In this document: positions 37,689-45,270 of the stretch, in pieces
How the letters are laid out: the number at the start of each line of letters is the position of its first letter
Position numbering within the stretch: position 1 is the stretch's first letter
NCBI RefSeq assembly: GCF_014697585.1
Contig: NZ_JACJSB010000014.1
Coordinates: forward strand, 49,286 to 113,285
Direction of reading: 5' to 3'
Length of the DNA stretch: 64,000 nucleotides
DNA from: Dolichospermum sp. FACHB-1091
Lineage (GTDB): Bacteria; Cyanobacteriota; Cyanobacteriia; Cyanobacteriales; Nostocaceae
Program-made: the position numbers and the translations under genes
The notes under the pieces: model-generated
Told to the model about the DNA's origin: nothing
Databases searched by the model: none
What the model saw: only the letters and a program-made list of their open reading frames with translations

Positions 37689-38693
37689 TTAGGAGTCTTT
37701 TTCTGAAATTACTGCAAATTGTCCCATACAACCGCTTTCAGCGATCGCATCTTGGTGAGGATGAAACATATACTTACCTGGATACTTAAAAGCAAATTCT
37801 AAAATATGTCTTTCTGCTACACCCATGGTTAAAACATCCGTTTTTACACTGGGATTCATTGTCATTCCCGAAGGATAAACATCGAAAAAATTAGCGTGAA
37901 GATGAAACGTTACAGCGGGATCAAATTCAATAATATTCAAAACATAGGCACGAATTAACTGATTTTGATAAATTTGAATAGGATGGTGCATATAATGATG
38001 TGGCAGGCCATTAAAAGCATAATACTCATTGCGGTTATCATCATTTACATCATACCCAGACATGATTAAAACAATTTCATCAGCAGGGGGACGGGGTTTA
38101 GGAGGATCAATAATAAACATTCCATATAATCCCTTAGCAACGTGACGAGTAACCGGAGCAACATGACAGTGATATAAATGAACGCCATAGGGTTCGGCCT
38201 CAAATTCATATATAGTTGCCTTACCATTACCTATGGGTTTAATGCCATCCATTTCAGCGGGATGAACTCCATGAAAGTGCAAAGAATGGGAATGTCCAGC
38301 ATTATTGAGAAAAAGTATTCTTATTTTTTCTCCTTCTTTAGCCCGGAGTGTGGGTCCAGGAATGCGCCCATTTAAGTCCCAAATGTTATAGGAGACAGCG
38401 CTATTAAGCTGAATGGTGGAAGTACCAGCAATTAAGCGAAATTCGCGGACTGTGCGCCCATTTTCCTGTTTAATTGTCCCATAATCAAAATCTCGTAACA
38501 CCTGCATAGGGTTAGTAGCACCATTAGAAGCTGTTATTTTCATGGGTGGTATTTTGACACTGGCATAATTTTTGCTGTTTAACATTTGCCAAATTGTCCC
38601 TGTCGTGATCATGAATGCACCGGAAAATCCCAGTTGTAGCAGTTGACGACGATGCCAAATTTTATCTTTACTCTCAGTAAAGTTGTCAGACAT
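37689..38693 (-). CDS. Two-domain multicopper oxidase
   Basis: A 334-residue exported oxidase from ATG 38693. The N-terminus has a Tat-like signal (HRRQLLQLGFSGAF). All four His-X-His pairs needed for a trinuclear copper site are visible: H139-F-H141 in SLHFHG, H175-C-H177 in LYHCHVAPVTRH, H264-L-H266 in FHLHANFF, and H311-P-H313 in MFHPHQD. C176 with H184 would form the type 1 site. Only two cupredoxin domains fit in this length, unlike three-domain laccases. Its position upstream of FTR1 genes suggests ferroxidase activity, but the substrate is not proven. An in-frame start 16 codons earlier adds only an unlikely leader. Confidence 0.85.
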   Translation of the reverse strand: MSDNFTESKDKIWHRRQLLQLGFSGAFMITTGTIWQMLNSKNYASVKIPPMKITASNGATNPMQVLRDFDYGTIKQENGRTVREFRLIAGTSTIQLNSAVSYNIWDLNGRIPGPTLRAKEGEKIRILFLNNAGHSHSLHFHGVHPAEMDGIKPIGNGKATIYEFEAEPYGVHLYHCHVAPVTRHVAKGLYGMFIIDPPKPRPPADEIVLIMSGYDVNDDNRNEYYAFNGLPHHYMHHPIQIYQNQLIRAYVLNIIEFDPAVTFHLHANFFDVYPSGMTMNPSVKTDVLTMGVAERHILEFAFKYPGKYMFHPHQDAIAESGCMGQFAVISEKDS

Positions 38694-38893
38694 AAGACTA
38701 ATAGGGGAATGGGGGTACGGTAAATTGCAAATAATTGGCAATTAGCTTTATGTATAGTAAAGGAATCAGGAATTATTGTCAATAATTTAGAAAAATAATT
38801 TTCAGGACTATTTATGATATGTTGATTTATTTACCCCTAACTAGAGAACAAATGGCACTTGCACCCTAGTAAATTGGGGATTACAGGGAATAA

Positions 38894-39100
38894 AATGGCG
38901 ACTGTAGGAAACTTTGGGCAAATTTAGCGGTTGAGGTCAAGGATAGCACTACAGGGGCAGCTATTAAAGATGTAAGATTGCGAGTAAAAGCGATCGCTTT
39001 GGAAGATAATTTAACAGTATTTAGACAAGAGGTAGCATCTGGAAAACTACAATTTCTAAATCAGGAAAATCTAAAGGAGATATGTTTTGATGTTCTGTGA
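38894..39100 (+). pseudogene. Possible gene fragment opposite the Uma2 3' end
   Basis: One plus-strand frame without a start codon reads NGDCRKLWANLAVEVKDST and continues TGAAIKDVRLRVKAIALED, a protein-like beta-rich text ending in a HIP1-containing stretch, then runs into the antisense of the Uma2 gene. It looks like the inner part of a larger protein truncated on both sides. I cannot name the family. Confidence 0.3.
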
Positions 39101-39596
39101 TAATTTCTCGATTTTGATAACCTTCTGCTGTGGGATTTCTAAATACAATTAGTTCACGTTTCACTACATCTAATACCCAATAATCCTTAATTCCTGCTTG
39201 AGAATAAGCTTTAGCTTTGATTTCTGTATCTAGTTTTAAACTACTATCTGCAACTTCGATAATTAAATAAATTTCTGCTGGTGTAGGATGATGATCTGCA
39301 TAGTCTAAAGGATCTATTTTTACTACAGCAATATCTGGTTCTGGTTCAGACCTTTCATTTAATTTTACAGGGTCTTGAATAGCTATCCAAGCCTGATTTC
39401 CTAAACGATTTTGTAATAATTTATTTGTTCTTCCTACTGCTGAACGGTGGGCTGTTCCTTTAGCAATCATCCAGATTATTTTCCCCTCTAATAATTCTAC
39501 CCGTTCACTTGGTTCAAATATTCCTGCTTCAGCAATTCTGTGGTATTCATCAACAGTCCACAGCCGCAATTGTAAGGGTGATTCTGTGGTTTGCAT
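39021..39596 (-). CDS. Uma2 family (DUF820) PD-(D/E)XK nuclease-like protein
   Basis: A 191-residue Uma2 protein, a nuclease-fold family greatly expanded in cyanobacteria. Typical blocks are WTVDEYHRIAEAGIFEPSERVELLEGKI at the N-terminus, EPEPDIAVVK (PD-like acidic motif), IYLIIEVADSSLKLD (E-V-x-DSS) and KAKAYSQAGIKDYWVLDV. Its cellular role is unknown. A second Uma2 gene is at 54179-54841; the two differ clearly in sequence. Start ATG 39596. Confidence 0.88.
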   Translation of the reverse strand: MQTTESPLQLRLWTVDEYHRIAEAGIFEPSERVELLEGKIIWMIAKGTAHRSAVGRTNKLLQNRLGNQAWIAIQDPVKLNERSEPEPDIAVVKIDPLDYADHHPTPAEIYLIIEVADSSLKLDTEIKAKAYSQAGIKDYWVLDVVKRELIVFRNPTAEGYQNREIITEHQNISPLDFPDLEIVVFQMLPLV

Positions 39597-39642
39597 AGTT
39601 AATTAAGGTGACTATTTATTCACTATTATATGATATTTTATT

Positions 39643-39740
39643 TGTCTGAATCAGGATATCCAGGATTTTAGGATTTACAGGATTTTTGTCTGAATCAGGA
39701 TATCCAGGATTTCAGGATTTACAGGATTTACAGGATTTTT
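39643..39740. repeat. Two tandem copies of a CAGGATATCCAGGATTT repeat
   Basis: The unit GTCTGAATCAGGATATCC followed by AGGATTT(T/C)AGGATTTACAG occurs at 39643-39687 and again at 39688-39740 (with one extra ATTTACAGG step). A third copy, inverted, lies at 42678-42711, so the pair brackets the accessory genes between. Confidence 0.8.
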
Positions 39741-39777
39741 TATGAGATAATAGAAATAAAGACACTGTGAACATACA

Positions 39778-40047
39778 ATGGCTACTCAATTAATGGTTCA
39801 ACCTTCGTCTTTAATATCTTCTGGTATGAAGATGAGTGAATTTGGTAATATTTATCTATTTAAATTTACCGAAGAACTACAGATACGTTTTGAAGAACTA
39901 TTAGCAAAGAAAAAATCTGATACGCTGACTTCTGAAGAGGAAGCGGAATATGTAGGTATCTCGGAGTTACAGCGAATATTTACCTTAATTAATGCTCAAC
40001 TAGCGGCTAAAAGTAAATGGTGTCCGAACCAACTCGACGACTTATAA
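39778..40047 (+). CDS. Small hypothetical protein overlapping an HNH gene
   Basis: An 89-residue, mostly helical, acidic protein (FTEELQIRFEELLAKKKSD, then TLTSEEEAEYVGISELQRIF). I recognise no domain. Its last 31 bases overlap the start of the HNH endonuclease in another frame, a coupling typical of small regulator-nuclease or antitoxin-toxin-like pairs. A similar small ORF-HNH arrangement occurs in other cyanobacteria as far as I recall. Function is not claimed. Confidence 0.6.
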   Translation: MATQLMVQPSSLISSGMKMSEFGNIYLFKFTEELQIRFEELLAKKKSDTLTSEEEAEYVGISELQRIFTLINAQLAAKSKWCPNQLDDL

Positions 40048-40460
40048 GAAAACGAGCTAAATTTCTCTGTGAATATTGCCACTCTCCTGAATATCTGAGT
40101 CCCGACCGGTTTACCATTGATCATATTATGCCGCAGTCTTTGGGGGGTTCAGATGAACTGGAGAATTTAGCCTTGGCTTGTCATCGCTGTAATGAGCGTC
40201 ATTATAATTTTATAGTAGCTACTGATCCTAAAACTCAAGAGCAAGTTGCTTTATTTAACCCTCGTCAGCAAGAATGGTCAGAGAATTTCATTTGGACAAA
40301 AGATGGTATAAAAATTGTAGGTACAACGCCTACAGGAAGAGCTACTAGCGATCGCTTTGACTTCAATGATGAAAGACGTGATGAGCCTTCTATTCAAGTT
40401 GCTCGGCGTTTTTGGGTAGAAGCGGGTTGGCATCCACCACTATCAGATCCTCGTCAATAA
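40017..40460 (+). CDS. HNH endonuclease
   Basis: A 147-residue HNH nuclease. The zinc-finger/HNH core is CEYCHSPEYLSPDRFTIDH followed by IMPQSLGGSDELENLALACHRCNERH, containing the two Cys pairs, the catalytic-type D-H and the N/H of the motif. The C-terminal half (FNPRQQEWSENFIW) matches stand-alone cyanobacterial HNH proteins. It starts at ATG 40017 inside the preceding 89-residue gene, indicating translational coupling. It could be a defence or homing-type nuclease; no partner methylase is present. Confidence 0.88.
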   Translation: MVSEPTRRLIRKRAKFLCEYCHSPEYLSPDRFTIDHIMPQSLGGSDELENLALACHRCNERHYNFIVATDPKTQEQVALFNPRQQEWSENFIWTKDGIKIVGTTPTGRATSDRFDFNDERRDEPSIQVARRFWVEAGWHPPLSDPRQ

Positions 40461-40513
40461 TGATACTCTACTATTAAGTCTCCATAAACACAACGCAAAA
40501 ACCTAGAATTTTT

Positions 40514-41329
40514 ATGAATATTGGCATCTGCAATCTATGTAAAACAGAACAGGAATTAATTAATAAATCTCATATTATACCTAGACAATTTTATCATTAT
40601 ACTACAAAACAAGTAGAAAAAGAAGTTATTGATACAACTAATAACTCCACATATTTATACTCAAAAGAGGGAAAATTAAAGCAAATTCAATGCGGACTTT
40701 TTATGGGAGATATTTTATGTAAAAAATGTGAAAATTTAATAGGTAAATGGGATAAATATGGACAAGAATTATTACTCATAGATATTGATAAAGAATCTAA
40801 ATTTAAAAAACAATATACTAAAATGGAACTTAAATTTGTAGAAAATTTTAATTATAATTCTCTTAAATTGTTTTTTATGTCGGTTTTATGGAGAAGTCAC
40901 ATAGCCAGAAATCATTTTTTTGTTGAAAAGAAAATTAGAGAAGTTGAAGTTAAAAAAGCACAGTTTTTCCAACAAGTTAATTTAGGAGAGGAATGGGAGA
41001 CTAAATTGAGAACTATGCTTTTATTAGAGAATCCTGGTACAGAAGATGATTTTTCTGTGTTACTTTTCAAGTATACAGGTAAAGAATCATATATACACCT
41101 TCCCCCACTCAAAGGAAAAGATCCATATAATGAAGCAGATCTTTATAGATTTATGTCTACTGGATATTCTTGGTTTATAAAAGTGGATAAACGTCCTTTT
41201 CATAACCGAATCAGATCGTTGATATTAAAACCAGATCAGCCTTTGTATTTTATAGAACAAGAATATAAAAAAACTTCAGATTTTCCAAATATATCAAAAT
41301 TTGTTAATAGCTTACCTGAAGATAATTGA
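40514..41329 (+). CDS. Hypothetical protein with HNH-like zinc motif
   Basis: A 271-residue protein beginning ICNLCKTEQELINKSHIIPR, with a later CKKCENLIGKW. The arrangement CxxC, then SHIIPR, then CxxC resembles an HNH/treble-clef nuclease family seen in phages and mobile DNA. The rest is lysine-rich and not recognised. The coding sequence is strikingly AT-rich (many AAA, ATA, TTA codons), more than adjacent genes, which suggests recent acquisition. It follows the HNH gene by 53 bases. Confidence 0.6.
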   Translation: MNIGICNLCKTEQELINKSHIIPRQFYHYTTKQVEKEVIDTTNNSTYLYSKEGKLKQIQCGLFMGDILCKKCENLIGKWDKYGQELLLIDIDKESKFKKQYTKMELKFVENFNYNSLKLFFMSVLWRSHIARNHFFVEKKIREVEVKKAQFFQQVNLGEEWETKLRTMLLLENPGTEDDFSVLLFKYTGKESYIHLPPLKGKDPYNEADLYRFMSTGYSWFIKVDKRPFHNRIRSLILKPDQPLYFIEQEYKKTSDFPNISKFVNSLPEDN

Positions 41330-41347
41330 TTTAATTATTGCTATTAT

Positions 41348-42525
41348 TTAATCTATCTTTACTAATTGAGCGATAATTGGATCAATTACCTTTTGACCTC
41401 GTTCATTGAACCTAATTGCTAAAGATACTTTGTTTCCTGATCCAAAAACATGAGTTATTTGACCAGTACCAAATGTTTTGTGCATTACATGATCACCTAC
41501 ATTCCAGAGTTGCTGTAATTGTTTGTGAGATTTATTATTCTCTTGCAGTTCAAGTTCTCTAATTCTATCCAGTGCTTCTTGGTAAAAATCTTGATCTTCT
41601 TGTTTATAAAATAAATCAGCAGCTTGTTTAAAATCTGCGTTTGCACCTTGGTTATCTCCTAAAACAGAGTGAACAATCCCTCGTTCATAGTAGGCTATGG
41701 CAAAGTTCGGATTAATTTTGATAGCTTCGGTGTAATCATCAATCGCACTTTTTTTGTCTCCCAAAAAATACCGAGATCGTCCCCGTTTTTTGTAAATAAG
41801 AGAATCATTAGGTTTCAGTTGTAAGGCTTGATCATAATGAGAAGCAGCACTTTTATAGTCTTGTTTCTCAAAACATTTATCCCCTAAACTGATATATTTG
41901 TCAGCATCGTAAGATACTAAACTCTCTAAATAACCACGTAAACCACAAGGATAAAGTAATTCATCTATTCCAACTAAAGTTTTATCACCAATTGATTTAA
42001 TCATATTGGTTGGTAAAAACCCAGCTATAATAAGACCATATTCTTTTTCCGTGTCACTAAATTCTTCTTGACATAAAATACAAATTAAAACAGCATTTTT
42101 TTGAACTTCTTCTCTATCAATTGACCATTGAACCTTATCAAAATTTCCATAACGGGTTTTAACCTGAATACCAATTGATGAATCAGAAGTTAAGATAAAA
42201 TCAATTTTTCCATTTTTCCATCTCCACCAATGCGTTTTTCATAATCAACCTCAGTGACAAAATCACCTAAACGGATTTTAACAACTTCCTCACCCAGCTT
42301 TCCCTTCAAATTATTGACAAAAACATCACGAATAGGAATTGAAGAACTTCGTCTATATTTTTCAGCCATATTCCAGCAAAAATCCCGTAATTGCTGTAAC
42401 CTCTCTCCAGAAATAACCGTCAACTCACTATGCTGGCCTTCCTTCTCACAATGGAGTAAGTCACCAGATTTCAGTCTTTGAATAAAATCAGTCTGCTGTG
42501 CTTTGAGTATAGTTGTCCAGTCCAT
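41348..42525 (-). pseudogene. Frameshifted PD-(D/E)XK-like nuclease with TPR and Tudor-like C-terminus
   Basis: Two minus-strand frames form one gene. Frame 1 (ATG 42525) gives 103 good residues to GGDGK; the continuation in another frame reads DFILTSDSSIGIQVKTRYG and runs through to the stop at 41348. The break is an exact 8-bp tandem duplication, ATTTTTCC at 42204-42211 and 42212-42219. Deleting one copy restores 389 residues with D106, Q118 and K120 in a nuclease-like D-x11-QxK pattern after an acidic helix (KLGEEVV). Three or four TPR units follow, then a C-terminal GDHVMHKTFGTGQITHVFG module like the UvrD/PcrA Tudor tail. It could be a decayed gene, a phase-variable gene or a sequencing error. 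Confidence 0.8.
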
Positions 42526-42677
42526 TTGTCAAAACTCACCTTTATCTAGCAAAAAGTATTTATTCTATTATTCCCTATCAAGCAGCAAAAAGCACTAATC
42601 TAGATCACATTGCAGTTTTTTGAGTCCAACCGAAAAGTATTGAATCCTCAAGCCCTCAAAACACAACTCAAGCAAAC

Positions 42678-42711
42678 ATCCTGTAAATCCTTAAATCCTG
42701 GATATCCTGAT
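42678..42711. repeat. Inverted copy of the 39.65-kb repeat
   Basis: A 34-base reverse complement of the unit at 39643-39740, with one variable base in the middle. Immediately after it, TGGCTACGCCACGCTTCGCTA (split as TGGCTACGCCACG and CTTCGCTATCA) is a further common cyanobacterial repeat. Confidence 0.8.
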
Positions 42712-42752
42712 ATGGCTACGCCACGCTTCGCTATCAGACAATTGAGATTTAA

Positions 42753-43085
42753 TTAACTAACAGCAAAATCTGTATATTTTCGGACAGAAGGCAATTGAAA
42801 ACCTAAAACAATATCTTCTTTCGGTACACCTAATTCAACCAATTCATTAGCAATTCCCACCTCTGTACCATCCTGCTGAATCCAGATTTTATCATCAATA
42901 ATATCTAGATGTAAAACAGGTCCATAAATACGAGTTTGATCACGCCAACCTACATAAATTAATTGATAATGGTTATTTTCAAGATCAAAAATTGTCTGTG
43001 CTTAAATGCGTTTATCCCAAACCATACTAGCGTGTTGTTTCAGTAAGTTCTGAATATATTGCCGATATTCTTCTAATTTTGCCAT
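42753..43085 (-). pseudogene. xisI: xisI with a single in-frame stop
   Basis: Reading the minus strand from ATG 43085 gives a 110-residue XisI: MAKLEEYRQYIQNLLKQHAS at the start, then FDLENNHYQLIYVGW, YGPVLHLDIIDDKIWIQQDG, and LGVPKEDIVLGFQLPSVRKY near the end. Codon 28 (43002-43004 on the plus strand) is TAA where the family has a glutamate-type codon, one base change from GAA. Otherwise the frame is intact. XisI with XisH and XisF controls excision of the fdxN element in Anabaena heterocysts; many stand-alone xisHI pairs exist. The start overlaps the xisH remnant stop (ATG...TAG), the usual coupling. Confidence 0.85.
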
Positions 43086-43411
43086 TCTGCTATTACCTCT
43101 TTTTCAAAATTATAAACTACTAAATAAAGTTGATTCATTTTAATCACTGCTTGAATAAAAGGCAGTATAAAAAATTCATTGTAAACAGTAATAGGAACTG
43201 CTAAATATAAAGTCCGTTCTGGTTCTTGTTCTTGTAAAGCAAGACGATAAATTATAAATTGTCCTCATGCAGCATAAAGTTCTGTAATTTTTGAAGGATT
43301 AAGAAAACTTTTGATTTCTATAGCTATTTTTTGTCCTTCTTTTTCGGCTGCAATAACTTTTTCTGCTCCTAAATCAATATTGTAAAATTGTCTGCCTAAT
43401 TCAGACTTAAA
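43073..43411 (-). pseudogene. xisH: xisH remnant, 5' truncated with internal stop
   Basis: The minus-strand frame ending TAG at 43073 reads YNIDLGAEKVIAAEKEGQ, KIAIEIKSFLNPSKITELYA, a TGA stop, then GQFIIYRLALQEQEPERTLY and LAVPITVYNEFFILPFIQAV, ending VIAEWQN. This is the XisH family text. About 30 N-terminal residues are missing: the frame hits TAA at 43412-43414. One internal TGA interrupts the GQF region. It overlaps the xisI start by 13 bases as in intact pairs. Confidence 0.8.
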
Positions 43412-43670
43412 TTACCAAAGCTGTAGATTCCTAATCTCTTGAAGCAGTTAGAAATCTGAGAAGATGTCATAAATATTTATAAATGTTAATAATTCACAAA
43501 ATAAATATATAATTTGACGTATTTTTTATTACAAAAATTCTCTAAATAAAATCCCAAAACATCTACCAATAGGGTATTCTCAAGACAGATAAATTTTAGT
43601 TTGCTATTAATTTTGTTAATTGTTACATTGCTGAAATTAGTGTAAAGAAAACACAAAAATAGGACCTTTC

Positions 43671-44594
43671 ATGCACATACCTGATGGATTTGTTTCTGTA
43701 CCAGTTGCCGCAGTGACCAGTTTAGCTAGTGCGGCGGCTTTATTTGTAGCTTTTGAGCGATCGCAAACAGCTTTTGGTATTCGTCGCGCCCCCATATTAG
43801 GGTTAACCACAGCCTTTATTTTCGCCGCCCAAATGGTTAATTTTCCCGTAGCGGGGGGGACTAGCGGCCACCTATTAGGAGGGGCTTTAGCCGCCATTAT
43901 CTTGGGTAGTCCTTGGGCGGGAATGTTATGTATTGCCACGGTTTTAATTATTCAAGCCGTGTTATTTGCTGATGGTGGAATTACTGCTTTAGGAGCAAAT
44001 ATTTTTAACATGGGAGTCATCGGCGTGTGGGTAGCTTGGGGATTAACCCAAACTTTGCAAAGACTCTTTGGCGGTTTTCAAAGACTTTTACCCCTAGCGG
44101 CGGGAATAGCAGCGGGAGTTAGCGTAGTTGTTGCCGCTATAGCTTGTGCTATTGAATTAGCCCTTTCTGGGACAGCACCAGCCAACCTAGTTTTACCTAC
44201 AATGACAGGTATACATATTTTGATCGGTGTTGGGGAAGGGGCGATTACTGGAGGTGTTCTAAATTACCTATCTACAACTCGTCCAGATTTGTTACCAGGT
44301 GAAGAACATAAAATTAGAGGTTGGTTAGTTCCCGTTGTCAGTATTTTACTGATTTCTGGTGTATTATCCCTATGCGCTTCCGCTTGGCCTGATGGTTTGG
44401 AAAAGGTAGCAGAAAACTTAGGATTTATTGATTTAGCGGAAAACGTGCGGGTAATTGTGCCGACACCTTTAGCTGATTATAATATTCAGGGTTTGGGGAA
44501 AATTGGTACTAGTATTGCTGGGTTGGTAGGTGCTACAGCTTGCTTTGCGGTGGCTTTTGGCATTGCCAAAATTATCAGACCGAAAAATGCTTAG
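43671..44594 (+). CDS. cbiM: ECF nickel/cobalt transporter substrate-specific component (CbiM/NikM with PDGLE domain)
   Basis: A 307-residue membrane protein. The mature N-terminus MHIPDGF contains the His-based metal-binding motif that defines CbiM/NikM. MVNFPVAGGTSGHLLGG and TALGANIFNMGVIG are family blocks. The C-terminal third contains PDGLEKVAENLGF, the PDGLE (CbiN/NikN-like) module, so this is a fused NikMN-type subunit. It is the first gene of a three-gene operon with CbiQ and CbiO. Nickel (urease, hydrogenase) and cobalt (B12) cannot be distinguished by sequence alone; no cobalamin riboswitch was seen upstream. Confidence 0.93.
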   Translation: MHIPDGFVSVPVAAVTSLASAAALFVAFERSQTAFGIRRAPILGLTTAFIFAAQMVNFPVAGGTSGHLLGGALAAIILGSPWAGMLCIATVLIIQAVLFADGGITALGANIFNMGVIGVWVAWGLTQTLQRLFGGFQRLLPLAAGIAAGVSVVVAAIACAIELALSGTAPANLVLPTMTGIHILIGVGEGAITGGVLNYLSTTRPDLLPGEEHKIRGWLVPVVSILLISGVLSLCASAWPDGLEKVAENLGFIDLAENVRVIVPTPLADYNIQGLGKIGTSIAGLVGATACFAVAFGIAKIIRPKNA

Positions 44595-44600
44595 TTAATT

Positions 44601-45260
44601 ATGATGCAAATTTCCTTGCCATTACGCTTGCAATTGTCCCTAATTATTGTAATTGGGGCAGCTTTTTTAAAGTATCATAGTTGGTCTAATTTACTTGTCT
44701 ATGGAGCGATCGCTCTGGTGTGGGTTTATTTGTTACAAGTACCCCTACCCAAATTAGGCGGTCTACTGGGTGCAGAATTAATTTTTTTATCCTTCGTGGC
44801 CTTACCATTGGGATGGGAACGAGCTAGTTTTTTGCTTGTGCGTTCCCTAATTTGTTTAATTGTCATGAATGGCTTTTTATTAACCCTACCTCCCCATAGT
44901 TTGGGTATTGCTCTCAAAAGCTTACCCATACCTGCACCATTAAAGGAAAATCTGATTCTCGCTGGACAATACTTAGAAATATTACTCTTAGAAGTGACAC
45001 GAATGCAGCGCAGCGCCCAACTACGTGGTTTAAATGGTACAGCAGGGTGGCTACGTTATGCTAGTGCTGCCATGATTGGAGCGTTGTATCTTCGTACCCT
45101 AGACAGAGCCGAAAGAGTTTATGCTGCTATGGTAGCCCGTGGATATAACGGAAAATTACCCCTAGATTCCCCCCTCAAACCCAAAGAACGCTTTACCCTA
45201 TTAATAGCTGGGGTGATAGCCACTGGTTTAACCCTAAGTTCTTACCTTACTGTTATTTGA
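44601..45260 (+). CDS. cbiQ: ECF transporter transmembrane protein CbiQ/NikQ
   Basis: A 219-residue membrane protein with about five helices and the ECF T-component coupling motif in the form LRGLNGTAGWLRYASAAMIG (the A-R-G type helix) and a later VYAAMVARGYNG, the second ARG motif. These contact the ATPase. It starts six bases after cbiM and is followed ten bases later by the ATPase gene. It completes the energy-coupling membrane part of the metal importer. Confidence 0.92.
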   Translation: MMQISLPLRLQLSLIIVIGAAFLKYHSWSNLLVYGAIALVWVYLLQVPLPKLGGLLGAELIFLSFVALPLGWERASFLLVRSLICLIVMNGFLLTLPPHSLGIALKSLPIPAPLKENLILAGQYLEILLLEVTRMQRSAQLRGLNGTAGWLRYASAAMIGALYLRTLDRAERVYAAMVARGYNGKLPLDSPLKPKERFTLLIAGVIATGLTLSSYLTVI

Positions 45261-45270
45261 GTGGTGAATC

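Noticed and set aside
43412..43670. Cobalamin or nickel riboswitch before cbiM
   Set aside because: The region is AT-rich without the B12-box or any GC-rich multi-stem structure.
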